Shown: positions 60,501 through 62,699 of the stretch, piece by piece
How the letters are laid out: every line of letters begins with the position of its first letter
How positions within the stretch are numbered: the first letter of the stretch is position 1
Assembly (NCBI GenBank): GCA_014843695.1
Contig: CM026397.1
Location: 34,540,596-34,604,595 of the forward strand
Source: Archivesica marissinica
Lineage: Eukaryota > Mollusca > Bivalvia > Venerida > Vesicomyidae
DNA: 64,000 nt
Direction of reading: 5' to 3'
Translations under genes and position numbers: made by a program
The notes under the pieces: model-generated
Seen by the model: only the letters and a program-made list of their open reading frames with translations
The model's database searches: none
Told to the model about the DNA's origin: nothing

Positions 60501-62334
60501 TATATATTATATACGTAACATTGATTATAGAGTATGTTGAAAGTCCATTATATATATTATACACGTAGCATTGATTATAGAATATGTTGAAAGTCCATTA
60601 TATATATTATACACGTAGCATTGATTATAGAATATGTTGAAAGTCCATTATATATATTATATACGTAACATTGATTATAGAATATGTTGAAAGTCCATTA
60701 TATATATTATATACGTAACATTGATTATAGAATATGATGAAAGTCCATTATATATATTATATACGTAACATTGATTATAGAATATGTTGAAAGTCCATTA
60801 TATATTATATACGTAACATTGATTATAGAATATGTTGACAGTCCATTATATATATTATATACGTAACATTGATTATAGATTATGATGAAAGTCCATTATA
60901 TATATTATATACGTAACATTGATTATAGAATATGTTGAAAGTTCATTATATATATTATACGTAACATTGATTATAGAATATGATGAAAGTCCATTATATA
61001 TATTATATACGTAACATTGATTATAGAATATGTTGAACGTCCATTATATATATTATACGTAACATTGCTTATAGAATATGTTGAAAGTCCATTATATATA
61101 TTATACGTAACATTGATTATAGAATATGTTGAAAGTCCATTATATATATTATACGTAACATTGATTATAGAATATGTTGAAAGTCCATTATATATATTAT
61201 ACGTAACATTGATTATAGAATATGTTGAAAGTCCATTATATATATTATACGTAACATTGATTATAGAATATGTTGAAAGTCCATTATATATTATATACGT
61301 AACATTGATTATAGAGTATGTTGAAAGTCCATTATATATATTATACACGTAACATTGATTATAGAATATGTTGAAAGTCCATTATATATTATATACGTAA
61401 CATTGATTAAAGAATATGATGAAAGTCCATTATATATATTATATACGTAACATTGATTATAGAATATGTTGACAGTCCATTATATATATTATATACGTAA
61501 CATTGATTATAGAATATGTTGAAAGTCCATTATATATATTATATACGTAACATTGATTATAGAATATGTTGACAGTCCATTATATATATTATATACGTAA
61601 CATTGATTATAGAATATGTTGAAAGTCCATTATATATATTATACGTAACAGTGATTATAGAATATGTTGAAAGTCCATTATATATATTATACGTAACAGT
61701 GATTATAGAATATGTTGAAAGTCCATTATATATATTATATACGTAACATTGATTATAGAATATGTTGAAAGTCCATTATATATATTATACGTAACATTGA
61801 TTATAGAATATGTTGAAAGTCCATTATATATATTATACGTAACATTGATTATAGAATATGTTGAAAGTCCATTATATATATTATACGTAACATTGATTAT
61901 AGAATATGTTGAAAGTCCATTATATATATTATACGTAACATTGATTATAGAATATGTTGAACGTCCATTATATATATTATACGTAACATTGATTATAGTA
62001 TATGTTGAAAGTCCATTATATATATTATACGTAACATTGATTATAGAATATGATGAAAGTCCATTATATATATTATACGTAACATTGATTATAGAATATG
62101 TTGAAAGTCCATTATATATATTATACGTAACATTGATTATAGAATAAATGATGATCTAACATATAAATATTGGATTGGAAAACCAGGTTTTAGAAACTTT
62201 ATTTAATATATTCTTTTCTTTTCTATATCCGTTTACCTTTAGGTCGCCGCTGTTGACTGCACAATGAAGTGGCATGTTTTCTTCCTTGTCACAGAAGCTG
62301 AGCACCTCTTCTCTCTTGTATCCTAGCGACTCGA
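17938..62334 (-). CDS. TRPA1: TRPA1-like ankyrin/transient receptor potential channel, 21 visible coding exons (5' end outside window)
   Basis: Spliced gene reconstructed by hand from 21 minus-strand exons, 2738 coding nt, about 911 residues to a TGA stop. Each exon has an AG acceptor and GT donor and the phases join without gaps. Domain order is ankyrin repeats (visible residues ~1-385), a cysteine-bearing linker (~385-480), S1-S6 (~490-740), a post-S6 helix with GLAVGDIESVQKNATLKR, and a C-terminal coiled coil. This is the TRPA1 order, and many exons align to vertebrate TRPA1 from memory (e.g. the CDKEENMPLHCAVNSGDLK repeat, YNFRYLQCPL, VELHTDLERKMP). TRPA1 family members are plasma-membrane cation channels that sense electrophiles, temperature or noxious cues; the exact stimulus here cannot be read from sequence. 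Compared with family length (~1100 residues), about 200-250 N-terminal residues and the start codon are missing past 64000. Listed exons are the intervals to use; the span is mostly intron. Confidence 0.94.
18234..18662 (-). mobile_element. CR1-like LINE C-terminal remnant in last intron of the channel gene
   Basis: Minus strand reads INCLERVQKYATRLVPELRN, SLNMLSLKRRR, WNLIETFNIILGTKYQMNSD, and LLLRQNYFSIRIVHSLNYLP then SVDSLKSRLDLNWN, with a few frame breaks. This is the standard CR1/jockey protein C-terminus. Its 5' side abuts the 5.3-kb minisatellite. Confidence 0.85.
18663..23972. repeat. 5.3-kb composite minisatellite (43-bp unit plus 21-bp optional block)
   Basis: Basic unit TATTGGAAGCTGTAATACCG then ATATATATGTTAGGTACACAACG; many units carry an extra TATTAGTATCATCATACAACG. 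Larger blocks are also repeated (e.g. around 21100-21700 and 22300-22900). It lies in the last intron of the channel gene and abuts a CR1 remnant. Confidence 0.95.
23973..24362. other. AT-rich flank with a short direct repeat
   Basis: Two related stretches (GTTAAAACTTGTGGCTCAAA at 24058 and TTTAAAACTTGTGTCCCAAA at 24194) each followed by CCATTTGTATT, ending in AATAAAACAATTT and an A run at 24290. It looks like a retroelement 3' end; family unknown. Confidence 0.5.
24363..24615 (+). mobile_element. SINE family B, near full length
   Basis: Class-II-type head (CCCCGTGGTCGAGTGGTTAC, GCTGACTTGTATACCACTG, GACGGGTTCGAGGCC), body GGAGGTTGATGCACCAAGTA and GCCTGTCCAGGAAAGGTG, then the tail CAAATGGGCAACCGGTATCG ending AAATAAACTTAAAA. 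Confidence 0.87.
24763..24869 (-). CDS. TRPA1: TRPA1-like exon 20 (C-terminal)
   Basis: 107 nt, acceptor gttacag, donor GTAAGG; in frame at start, ends after AG of an Arg codon. Encodes IWSKVTFIGDIADGDLDKSM and SHNAQLYEELYKQKIR. The second half begins the C-terminal coiled coil. Confidence 0.88.
25157..25797 (-). repeat. Dispersed repeat copy, split by a SINE
   Basis: About 380 bp nearly identical in reverse to 38356-38718 (e.g. GAGAAGAACTATATAAGTTT, GTTTTGGATGTAAAAAAGAA complement). A family A SINE (25446-25707) sits in it. It ends at TAATGTTTAAAC, where the 45-bp minisatellite starts. Confidence 0.85.
25446..25707 (+). mobile_element. SINE family A with clear target-site duplication
   Basis: Complete head (GATCTGTAGTCCAGTGGTAA; CTGGTAATCCAGG) to a CACACA tail. 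Flanked by AATCCCTTTCA at 25435-25445 and 25708-25718. It lacks about 30 bp after GACGTTAAACTA. Confidence 0.93.
25811..29008. repeat. 3.2-kb minisatellite of 44/45-bp units
   Basis: About 71 units of GACGTATTGCAAGAGTTATG then TGGGTATTGTTTGGAACATTGCAAG, some lacking one base (AAGG to AGG). A block of about 1.39 kb is itself repeated (26438 onward matches 27823 onward). Lies in intron 19-20 of the channel gene. Confidence 0.95.
29158..29427 (-). mobile_element. SINE family A, head truncated
   Basis: Tail to body on minus: TTACGTTTATTCATCGTCGC ... CTCCTGAAGAGATTAG ... TCTTTCAGATGGGACG, ending within the tRNA-Thr-like head at AATCCATGGATCGCAGG. Confidence 0.87.
29466..29739 (+). mobile_element. 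SINE family B inserted at an exon-intron junction
   Basis: Class-II tRNA-like head (CCGTGGTCGAGTGGTTAAGG, box B GGGTTCGAACCCC), body GGTGCACCCAAGTACTGG, tail AAACCCGAAATATATAATAA. Flanked by a 14-bp duplication ATATACACCTTCTC at 29452-29465 and 29740-29753; the right copy contains the end of TRPA1-like exon 19 and its splice donor. Confidence 0.93.
29748..29858 (-). CDS. TRPA1: TRPA1-like exon 19
   Basis: 111 nt, acceptor ttatgcag, donor GTGTAT, in frame at both ends. Encodes VELHTDLERKMPFRILNMVD and KSEYTFYPNKSCGILEK, matching the cytosolic segment after the TRP-like helix. A SINE inserted 8 bases beyond the exon end duplicated the splice donor (see 29466-29739). Confidence 0.94.
30471..30622. 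repeat. (AAT)n microsatellite and adjoining 9-bp repeat
   Basis: AAT repeated from 30471 to about 30548, then ATATGTAAT units to 30620. Confidence 0.95.
30658..30866 (-). mobile_element. SINE family D, head degraded
   Basis: Minus strand body: TGCCCTTAGGTAAGGCATTT, CACGTTGCCTCTTCTCTCTC complement block and tail AGTTGTAGGAACCTGTTTCG. Confidence 0.8.
31021..31089 (-). CDS. TRPA1: TRPA1-like exon 18 (post-S6 TRP-like helix)
   Basis: 69 nt, acceptor ccctgtag, donor GTAAGG, in frame at both ends. Encodes I followed by GLAVGDIESVQKNATLKRLA and MQ, nearly identical to vertebrate TRPA1 at this position. It is separated from the S6 exon by 6.3 kb holding the LINE. Confidence 0.95.
31205..31345. repeat. 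35-bp minisatellite, left part
   Basis: Three to four units of TGTATATTAATACTAAGTCC then TGAAACACGCCATCG. Continues on the other side of the LINE at 36093. Confidence 0.88.
31476..32462 (+). CDS. LINE ORF1 protein (L1-type nucleic-acid-binding, 328 aa)
   Basis: Intact reading frame. Residues 1-70 are basic and polar, ~110-200 form a long coiled coil (repeated Leu/Ile heptads), ~200-270 look like an RRM-type domain (NNLVFSKI, VERVHRMGR, RNIVAKFNLYKEKEFV), and the end resembles the L1 ORF1 C-terminal domain (KRKRLTPKLKDARDKGKTAW, YIDGKPVRD). By family knowledge such proteins trimerise and coat LINE RNA. It ends in TAG, and the next frame (ORF2) continues in the same frame directly after it. 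Confidence 0.9.
   Translation: MSMGKRKRNRNEKRTNSSEDENNEQTQKAGKYKTSSNSSPVIVSDILSQANGILYNNENLDDSVFNRSIGLHNQSIDSGKQFHATSMAANAEPTSNGDLLNYMKQIDAKLTNMDIKLQSLATLEKKVDAFDRELKKIWVMLHDMDKNTNERINVIEEKTEAVDFSLAQNTSKLSHLEKQRENLENEVTYLQSQSMRNNLVFSKITEDPSENNETTETKLRQFMVENMKIAQDLVHKISVERVHRMGRSFNGSPRNIVAKFNLYKEKEFVRKQWKALTGTPYFVNEQFPRSVVEKRKRLTPKLKDARDKGKTAWISYDTLYIDGKPVRD
32463..33781 (+). pseudogene. LINE ORF2, endonuclease part (frameshifted at its end)
   Basis: Open frame directly after the ORF1 stop, with no usable ATG at its beginning. Apurinic-type endonuclease motifs in order: IISWNINGL, IFLYETFAS (catalytic Glu), SGGIALYYKD, VFLTGDFNSR, ASTIDYLV and EWSDHAPVSF. After ~33779 the frame shifts by one base: KQF then GVIS..., where restoring one base would read into the RT-side frame. 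The family role is nicking target DNA for target-primed reverse transcription. Confidence 0.9.
33782..35902 (+). pseudogene. LINE ORF2, reverse transcriptase and C-terminal part (one internal stop)
   Basis: Continues ORF2 in a frame shifted by one base. RT motifs visible: LRSNKATGLDCLLNEYF, VPVFKKGDPKLVNNYRGITL, QFGFRKRKSTVDAIF, VGFIDLKSCFDS, YAVGLRQGEVISPILFSLFV, and LLFADDMAIFGK with the FADD box at 34703-34714. An in-frame TAA at 34547-34549 interrupts it between motifs. The C-terminus has FNYLGTIFSYTG, LPKNLRFFITRIRVSAHVLR and a Cys/His segment (ERYCLCFNT...EYHFILICPC). Confidence 0.92.
36093..36955. repeat. 35-bp minisatellite, right part
   Basis: About 24 units of TATTAATACTAAGTCCAGAA then ACACGTCATCGTGTA, increasingly diverged after 36590 (ATACAAAGTCATGAAACACC). 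Confidence 0.92.
36990..37219 (-). mobile_element. SINE family D, near full length
   Basis: Minus strand: GTGGAAGTCGTGATAGCGCA head with anticodon loop TTCAGGT (CAG, Leu-like), box B GAGTTCGAGCCCC, body GCCTTAGGCAAGGCATTT-like, tail AATCGAGCTAAAAAATAA. Confidence 0.87.
37434..37628 (-). CDS. TRPA1: TRPA1-like exon 17 (pore and S6)
   Basis: 195 nt, acceptor ctttcag, donor GTAAGC, in frame at both ends. Encodes the outer pore start ENRAFESP, pore helix LRTTMMMFELDF, turret SFSDPYTDNDETS and S6 IIILLIVFILLMPILLMNLL. By alignment an acidic Glu stands at the family's pore Asp, preceded by Phe where vertebrates have Gly. Intron downstream contains the large LINE. Confidence 0.94.
37868..38037 (-). 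mobile_element. SINE family D fragment
   Basis: Tail and body present in reverse (ATTAATCACTCTCGAGACCT, GGAATCCATCGCCACACGGG); head lost. Confidence 0.8.
38175..38304 (-). CDS. TRPA1: TRPA1-like exon 16 (S5)
   Basis: 130 nt, acceptor ttctctag, donor GTAGAT; completes the Arg codon and ends in frame. Encodes FDFFGIYVVMFLEILRTLVQ, then VLCVFSILLIAFAMSFFML and LNNE: S4-S5 linker and S5. A copy of its acceptor and first 25 or so bases lies in the upstream intron at 38994-39029. Confidence 0.94.
38356..38718 (+). repeat. Dispersed repeat copy (inverted partner of 25157-25797)
   Basis: Starts AGTTTAAACATTATTTATTT and continues through GGGATTAGAACGAAAGAAAA, CAATTGATTGATAAACAATA and AAGTTCAAGAACATGAACTA. 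Its tail-like end (AAAGGGATTAGA) is also seen, diverged, near 420 and 45660. Confidence 0.82.
38994..39029 (-). other. Candidate 36-nt microexon or decoy splice-site patch
   Basis: A copy of the exon 16 acceptor and start (ttctctag then ATTCGATTTCTTC) is followed by CACAGAG and GTATGG, resembling the exon 15 donor. 36 nt with the right phase would insert RFDFFCIYVMSQ. No expression evidence. Confidence 0.35.
39292..39488. mobile_element. pogo/Tigger-like MITE with TA target (197 bp)
   Basis: Inverted ends CAGTCTACATCCGTTATGTC and GACATAACGGATGTAGACTG, each flanked by TA. The interior repeats TTCGACATAACCG motifs. Confidence 0.85.
39575..39700 (+). mobile_element. SINE-like fragment, family unresolved
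   Basis: GTTTGCGGTTTAACGTCGCA, CATATGACGACTCTCCAGCC and TTGCTGGTGGAGGAACACAC resemble the body of family E (46490). No head seen. Confidence 0.5.
39715..39963 (-). mobile_element. SINE family C (tRNA-Glu-like head)
   Basis: Minus: GGCTGTCCGATTAGCGTAGT head, CGCTTCTTGCCAATGCAACC, box B GGGTTCGATCC, body CGGGTATTCTGGTTTCCTCC, and tail AACTTGCTTCGCGATCGTTG like family D. Confidence 0.85.
40043..40212 (-). CDS. TRPA1: TRPA1-like exon 15 (S3, S4)
   Basis: 170 nt, acceptor attttcag, donor GTATTC; in frame at start, ends after AG of an Arg codon. Encodes RKKYFQELTNAVEWILYVSA (S3) and WQWEAGAIAVFLAWFNCLLY (S4) with LQ-R. The N-x-WQW-AGAIAVFL pattern is diagnostic of TRPA1. Confidence 0.95.
40213..40831. 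other. Intron sequence, nothing recognised
   Basis: AT-rich intron 14-15; no coding or repeat structure I can support. Confidence 0.5.
40832..41118 (-). mobile_element. SINE family A, near full length
   Basis: Tail TTACGTTTATTTGTAGTCGC through GCCTCCTGAAGAGATTAGTC and ACGTGCACGGTGTACAG to the head with CTGGTATCCAGG and GTCCAGTGGTAACACG on minus. Confidence 0.88.
41220..41665 (+). mobile_element. Diverged SINE A, followed by a headless second copy
   Basis: First copy: GGATCAGTGGTCCAGTGGTT head, loop CTTGTAA, GAGGAGACTCTGGAATGG, ending 41456. The second begins TAATAATATGAACAGTCTTT and ends CAACCCGTAGTGATGATAGA. Confidence 0.8.
41705..41794 (-). CDS. TRPA1: TRPA1-like exon 14 (S2)
   Basis: 90 nt, acceptor tattacag, donor GTTTGT, in frame at both ends. 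Encodes FKPMHRVS then S2 (VYFVLVFCSLNIVKEIVQLI) and QQ. Phase with the flanking exons demands this acceptor, which is also the first unit of the 47-bp minisatellite that extends upstream to 42970; the array repeats this splice site and the first 13 exon bases. Confidence 0.88.
41780..42975. repeat. 47-bp minisatellite carrying a 3' splice site of exon 14
   Basis: About 25 units of ATAGCATTGGTTTGAACTGT then AATATATATCAATATCAGAT and CACTTGT. Read on the minus strand each unit ends attacag followed by TTCAAACCAATGC, the acceptor and first 13 bases of exon 14. Confidence 0.95.
43201..43384 (-). CDS. TRPA1: TRPA1-like exon 13 (S1 and S1-S2 loop)
   Basis: 184 nt, acceptor ttttcag, donor GTAAGA; completes the Trp codon and ends in frame. 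Encodes RAYGAWFHISN, then S1 (LVVYLVFLALFTILV), then a polar extracellular loop with three N-glycosylation sequons (NTS, NNT, NST). The intron before it contains a two-and-a-bit-fold tandem duplication (43484-43780) and a TTAA MITE. Confidence 0.92.
43484..43780. repeat. ~125-bp tandem duplication, 2.3 copies
   Basis: CATTAAAAGACCTTTCAGCT, CCAGAAGGTCTAAGACGCAT and CTCTAACGCACCATTTAGC recur with a spacing of 125-135 bp. The third copy is interrupted by the TTAA MITE. Confidence 0.88.
43776..44021. mobile_element. TTAA-flanked palindromic MITE (GATCAG-hairpin type)
   Basis: Ends TTAACTCTTTCACCGCC and GGCGCTGAAAGAGTTAA. The interior has GATCAGGCTATATGCTG and GATCCTGATCAGACGCGGCG with its complement. 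Close to the 4911 element. A deletion remnant (TTAACTCTTTCACCGCCAAT) is at 44397. Confidence 0.78.
44185..44342 (+). repeat. Dispersed block also present at 53556-53702
   Basis: CGACTGAGGTTTATAAGATT, ACCATATCGTGGTTAATCAT and ACGTCTCATATAATAAAGAC are shared almost exactly. At 53.5 kb it directly follows a 48-bp minisatellite; here only a vestige of that unit (CTACCAGAACATAGG) is present. Confidence 0.85.
44571..45537 (+). repeat. SINE-B-derived satellite, 118-bp unit, 8 copies
   Basis: Begins with SINE B body (GGAGGTTGGTGCACCAAGTA). Then CTGGTTAACGGCTGGAGCTT ... GTGCTGACGCAGGCGTAAAA ... ACAAATATACAAACACATT repeats every 118-119 bp. The units are the 3' part of SINE B without its head. Confidence 0.92.
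45786..45856 (-). CDS. TRPA1: TRPA1-like exon 12 (pre-S1 helix)
   Basis: 71 nt, acceptor cctacag, donor GTAAGC; ends after TG of a Trp codon. Encodes TMVRHGRVHCLSHPVSEAYL and NMKW. Matches the family segment with HPV..YL..KW just before S1. Confidence 0.92.
45906..46430. mobile_element. MITE with TIR expanded into a 36-bp array (copy 1)
   Basis: Left end TATACTAGAGGACATAGAAA, a ~190-bp core (45979-46147), then about seven 36-bp units of GTAGGTGTGCGTTTTCTATG and TCCTCTAGTATATAAT. The core recurs in reverse at 63390-63545. Direct repeats AAATACCACATATTTATTTG (45907 and 46433) flank the block. Confidence 0.82.
46490..46747 (-). mobile_element. SINE family E (Leu/Ser-type head)
   Basis: Minus: CCTCCGTAGCCGAGCGGCTC head, box B TAGGTTCGAATCCCACTACA, body GAAGCTATTTAGCTGGCTTG, TCGGATAAGCACCCAGGGTC and tail CGCCATATGGCCTAAGC. 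Confidence 0.82.
46843..47521. repeat. 40-bp minisatellite
   Basis: About 17 units of CGAACTCATAGTTATGGAAA then TATAAGACAAGAATAAACAA, in intron 11-12 of the channel gene. Confidence 0.94.
47600..47695 (-). CDS. TRPA1: TRPA1-like exon 11 (pre-S1 region)
   Basis: 96 nt, acceptor tttag, donor GTAAGT, in frame at both ends. Encodes ASYNFRYLQCPLRYVKGKGK and HIEDFTPMLALN. YNF-YLQCPL is one of the most conserved TRPA1 stretches. A second AG four bases inside the exon is less favoured because the phase requires the first. Confidence 0.93.
47880..47985 (-). mobile_element. tRNA-Arg-like SINE head fragment
   Basis: Minus: GATCTAGTGGTTAAGGTGTC, anticodon loop CTACGGA (ACG, Arg-like), box B AGGTTCGAATCTCG. 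No body recognised. Confidence 0.6.
48340..48628. repeat. ~90-bp tandem repeat, 3 copies, from a GATCAG MITE
   Basis: CTGATCAGGCTCTATGTTGT, TTGCTATTTGGAGAGTGGAG and GGTTGAATAGCAAACAACAA repeat three times. The unit matches the interior of the MITEs at 4911 and 43776. Confidence 0.85.
48640..48884 (-). mobile_element. SINE family C
   Basis: Minus: GGCTGTCCGATTAGCGCAGT, CGCTTCTCACCAACGCAACC, GGGTTCGATCC; body and tail as in the 50645 copy. The head ends 40 bp from TRPA1-like exon 10. Confidence 0.87.
48925..48984 (-). CDS. TRPA1: TRPA1-like exon 10 (linker)
   Basis: 60 nt, acceptor ttctctag, donor GTAAGT, in frame at both ends. Encodes AALDRCQTHSKHDRRSPEFC. It fits between LPDACM and the YNFRYLQC exon as in TRPA1, with cysteines near the positions of the family's reactive cysteines. 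Lies close to a SINE head (48645-48884). Confidence 0.85.
49188..50342. repeat. 32-bp minisatellite
   Basis: About 36 units of CGTAGTGACACAATTCTAAT then GGAATTCCATGT, with variation at the G/C/A after TAAT. In intron 9-10. Confidence 0.95.
50515..50599 (-). CDS. TRPA1: TRPA1-like exon 9 (linker)
   Basis: 85 nt, acceptor ttatag, donor GTAACG; completes the Arg codon and ends in frame. Encodes RWEEAMTLCSKLF (first R split with previous exon) and VQCLPDACM. Corresponds to the RW-E...LPEC segment of TRPA1, whose cysteines belong to the electrophile-sensing pre-S1 region in the family. No long open frame marks it; recognised by pattern and phase. Confidence 0.87.
50645..50871 (-). mobile_element. 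SINE family C, near full length
   Basis: Head GGCTGTCCGATTAGCGCAGT, loop region CTTCTCACCAATG (CTC, Glu-like), box B GGGTTCGATCCTCGG, body GGGTTTTCTCCGGGTACTCC, tail AACTTGTTTCGCAACCGTTG. Confidence 0.88.
51115..51305 (+). mobile_element. pogo/Tigger-like MITE copy
   Basis: AGTCTACAACCGTTATGTC start, TTCGGTTATGTCGAAGTATT interior, right end CGACATAAGTGATGTGGA degraded. Reverse orientation relative to 39292. Confidence 0.78.
51300..51893 (-). mobile_element. 5'-truncated LINE remnant related to the 31-36 kb element
   Basis: Minus-strand frame includes YYYNRPSVFKFVTLMQSHNN and KLGKYMYEAFTLRR, clearly related to YHQYRPSMFKFIELVTSIKK and LAKYIKEAIVLRS at the end of the 35.8-kb LINE ORF2. It is followed by AT-rich 3' sequence with AATAAAATG and TCTTC repeats near 51350. 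Only the last ~40 codons survive. Confidence 0.75.
52382..52548 (-). CDS. TRPA1: TRPA1-like exon 8 (last ankyrin repeats)
   Basis: 167 nt, acceptor ccttacag, donor GTTAGT; in frame at start, ends after AG of an Arg codon. Encodes DTALHLASRESHVSAVELLM, then DETFIDIVIRDRHTDVAFAI and IRHER. These are the last ankyrin units before the linker. A 48-bp minisatellite begins about 110 bp upstream in the intron. Confidence 0.92.
52660..53552. repeat. 48-bp minisatellite
   Basis: About 18 units of ACCAACTTCTATCAGAACAT then ATACATCTATACCGCTGGCT and TGTATGAG. Divisible by three, so it leaves long frames. Followed by the block shared with 44185-44342. Confidence 0.94.
53556..53702 (+). repeat. Dispersed block shared with 44185-44342
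   Basis: Same sequence as at 44 kb with a few changes, in the same orientation. Confidence 0.85.
53703..54092. other. Intron sequence, nothing recognised
   Basis: AT-rich; no coding, RNA or repeat signature seen. Confidence 0.5.
54093..54207 (-). CDS. TRPA1: TRPA1-like exon 7 (ankyrin repeat)
   Basis: 115 nt, acceptor attacag, donor GTACGT; completes the split Lys codon and ends in frame. Encodes DFMDNSPLHLAACNGYTRSM and LLLTVYPNLLDCCNKDK, a full ankyrin unit (SPLHLAA..GY). Confidence 0.93.
54290..54405. mobile_element. Short palindromic repeat, probably a MITE
   Basis: ATCTCAAACTCGATTGGTTG and CAATCTGAGTTTGAGAT are inverted around a short loop. No clear target duplication. Confidence 0.5.
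54410..55150. other. Intron sequence, possible retroelement tail
   Basis: 54640-54800 has T/A-rich sequence with AATTGTCCCAACTGCG and AGAACAGAACATG and GAACTAATTAGTTCTGAAC, suggestive of a LINE 3' part in reverse, but no coding remains. The rest is unassigned. Confidence 0.4.
55151..55315 (-). CDS. TRPA1: TRPA1-like exon 6 (ankyrin repeats)
   Basis: 165 nt, acceptor tttttag, donor GTTAGT; enters and leaves after two codon bases. Encodes YGRYNTCKILLDSIMGPNII, DGLSALHIAALNGHTKIITL and QKGAYVT. A nearer GT (GTAACA) would break the phase with the next exon, so GTTAGT was chosen. Confidence 0.93.
55685..55848 (-). CDS. TRPA1: TRPA1-like exon 5 (ankyrin repeats)
   Basis: 164 nt, acceptor gctacag, donor GTATGT; starts on a codon, ends after the second base of a Lys codon. 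Encodes LLNERDNFGSTPLHYASKEG and KNNDKKSPLHFAAK. A longer open reading continues past the donor but loses the ankyrin pattern. Confidence 0.94.
55908..56098. repeat. 23-bp minisatellite
   Basis: Eight units of CAGCGCACATTGTCTCTAGG then CAT. Confidence 0.93.
56105..56228. mobile_element. TTAA MITE remnant (type of 5257-5495)
   Basis: AAAAAGTGCAGATCCTGGTG, GACGGCTCGTTACGAACAAG and GTGTTGAAAGGGTTAA match the 5.3-kb element's right half. Confidence 0.65.
56232..56405 (-). mobile_element. SINE family E fragment
   Basis: GGTCACATGGCTATGTCCCG, CAGGATAGCTTCACCAATGA and ATAATTCGACACACTG resemble the 3' half of the 46490 element in the same orientation. Confidence 0.6.
56555..56755 (-). CDS. TRPA1: TRPA1-like exon 4 (two ankyrin repeats)
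   Basis: 201 nt, acceptor atttag, donor GTACAT, in frame at both ends. Encodes GADINAQDTHDRTPLLLASS, HNADITIKDKENRNFLHLAI and FGCSVVK. The RNFLHL stretch is a strong TRPA1 marker. Just upstream in the intron lies a 42-bp minisatellite (56810-57556). Confidence 0.94.
56810..57556. repeat. 42-bp minisatellite
   Basis: About 17 units of CAGATAGCCTGGGTTCCAGT then CTGTCGATGTTTCACTTGGAGA, broken at 56955-56985. Divisible by three, hence long frames on both strands. Single unit-like copies with another flank occur at 57994 and 63112. Confidence 0.95.
57803..57960 (+). mobile_element. SINE A relative, head and part of body
   Basis: AATGGTCAGTGGTTAACACG, loop ATTGTGAAT (GTG at the anticodon), GGTTCGATCCCCCC, CTTTCAGATGGGACTATAGA. 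Confidence 0.75.
58259..58447 (-). CDS. TRPA1: TRPA1-like exon 3 (two ankyrin repeats)
   Basis: 189 nt, acceptor gtttcag, donor GTGAGC, in frame at both ends. Encodes STPLHFACTQGSLDMVTLM and then MTPLHRAALFDHRVVVEFL, two canonical ankyrin units separated by a longer linker. The LHRA..FDH signature is characteristic of TRPA1. The frame stays open a little past the donor, but the family alignment and GTGAGC place the exon end after VEH. Confidence 0.93.
58722..58877 (-). mobile_element. SINE A tail fragment plus (GCGT)n
   Basis: GAGCGACGCCGCCTGGAGAG to ACGTGCACGATATAAAGCAC in reverse, followed by a GCGT/GT microsatellite from 58844. Confidence 0.8.
58972..59019 (-). CDS. TRPA1: TRPA1-like exon 2 (ankyrin repeat tail)
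   Basis: Short 48-nt exon, acceptor attccag, donor GTATAC, in frame at both ends. Encodes AVQVCLSAGAPIDAKQ, the second helix and finger of the repeat begun in the previous exon. Too short to be found as an open frame; recognised by family pattern and phase. The intron before it holds a 2.2-kb minisatellite and two SINEs. Confidence 0.9.
59113..59343 (+). mobile_element. SINE family D with target-site duplication
   Basis: tRNA-Leu(CAG)-like head (GTGATAGCGCAGTGGATGCG; loop TTCAGGT), box B GAATTCGAGCCCC, body GTGCCCTTAGGCAAGGCATT, tail TTGTTTCGCAATCGAGC. Flanked by ACTATACTCGTTTG at 59099-59112 and 59344-59357. Confidence 0.93.
59465..59745 (+). mobile_element. SINE D pair in head-to-head remnant form
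   Basis: 59469-59527 is a D tail in reverse (CAATTGCGAAACAAGTTCTT), joined to a forward copy with damaged head (CGTTTGCTTCATG) and a full body and tail to 59745. Confidence 0.78.
59935..62148. repeat. 48/50-bp minisatellite, 2.2 kb
   Basis: About 46 units of TTGATTATAGAATATGTTGA then AAGTCCATTATATATATTAT and ACGTAACA, with an optional AT. In intron 1-2 of the visible gene; ends 90 bp from exon 1. Confidence 0.95.
62237..62334 (-). CDS. TRPA1: TRPA1-like exon 1 of those visible (ankyrin repeat)
   Basis: 98 nt, acceptor ctttcag, donor GTAAAC, starting two bases into a codon and ending on a codon boundary. Encodes GYKREEVLSFCDKEENMPLH followed by CAVNSGDLK, an ankyrin helix-turn-helix with the PLH signature. 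Upstream exons with the first ankyrin repeats are not in the window. A tandem duplication immediately upstream copies this acceptor (see 62331-62698). Confidence 0.92.
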
Positions 62335-62698
62335 CTGAAAGATATGTATAATAGAGGCATATGGCTGTGCAATGTAGGGTTTTATACGGTTTCAGAGTAG
62401 AATAGCCTTACATTGTTCATCACTGACGGCCATTATAGCACTATGCATCCATAAAACACTTATTATATCTTCAGAACGTAATCGGGTTCAGAACAGGAAT
62501 AGATCTACTAAATACTAGAGACTCGACTGAAACATATGTATAATAGAGGCATATGGCTGTGCAGTGTGGGGTTTTATACGGTTTCAGAGTAGAATAGCTT
62601 ACATTGTTCATCACTGATAGCATTATACATCCATAAAACACGTATATATCTTCAGAACTTAATCGAGTTCAGAAACGGAATAGATCTACTAAATACTA
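62326..62698. repeat. ~185-bp tandem duplication spanning an exon acceptor
   Basis: CGACTCGACTGAAAGATATG onward is repeated from 62518 (GAGACTCGACTGAAACATAT); both copies run to GATCTACTAAATACTA. The duplicated part includes the 3' splice site and first bases of exon 1. Confidence 0.9.
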
Positions 62699-62699
62699 C

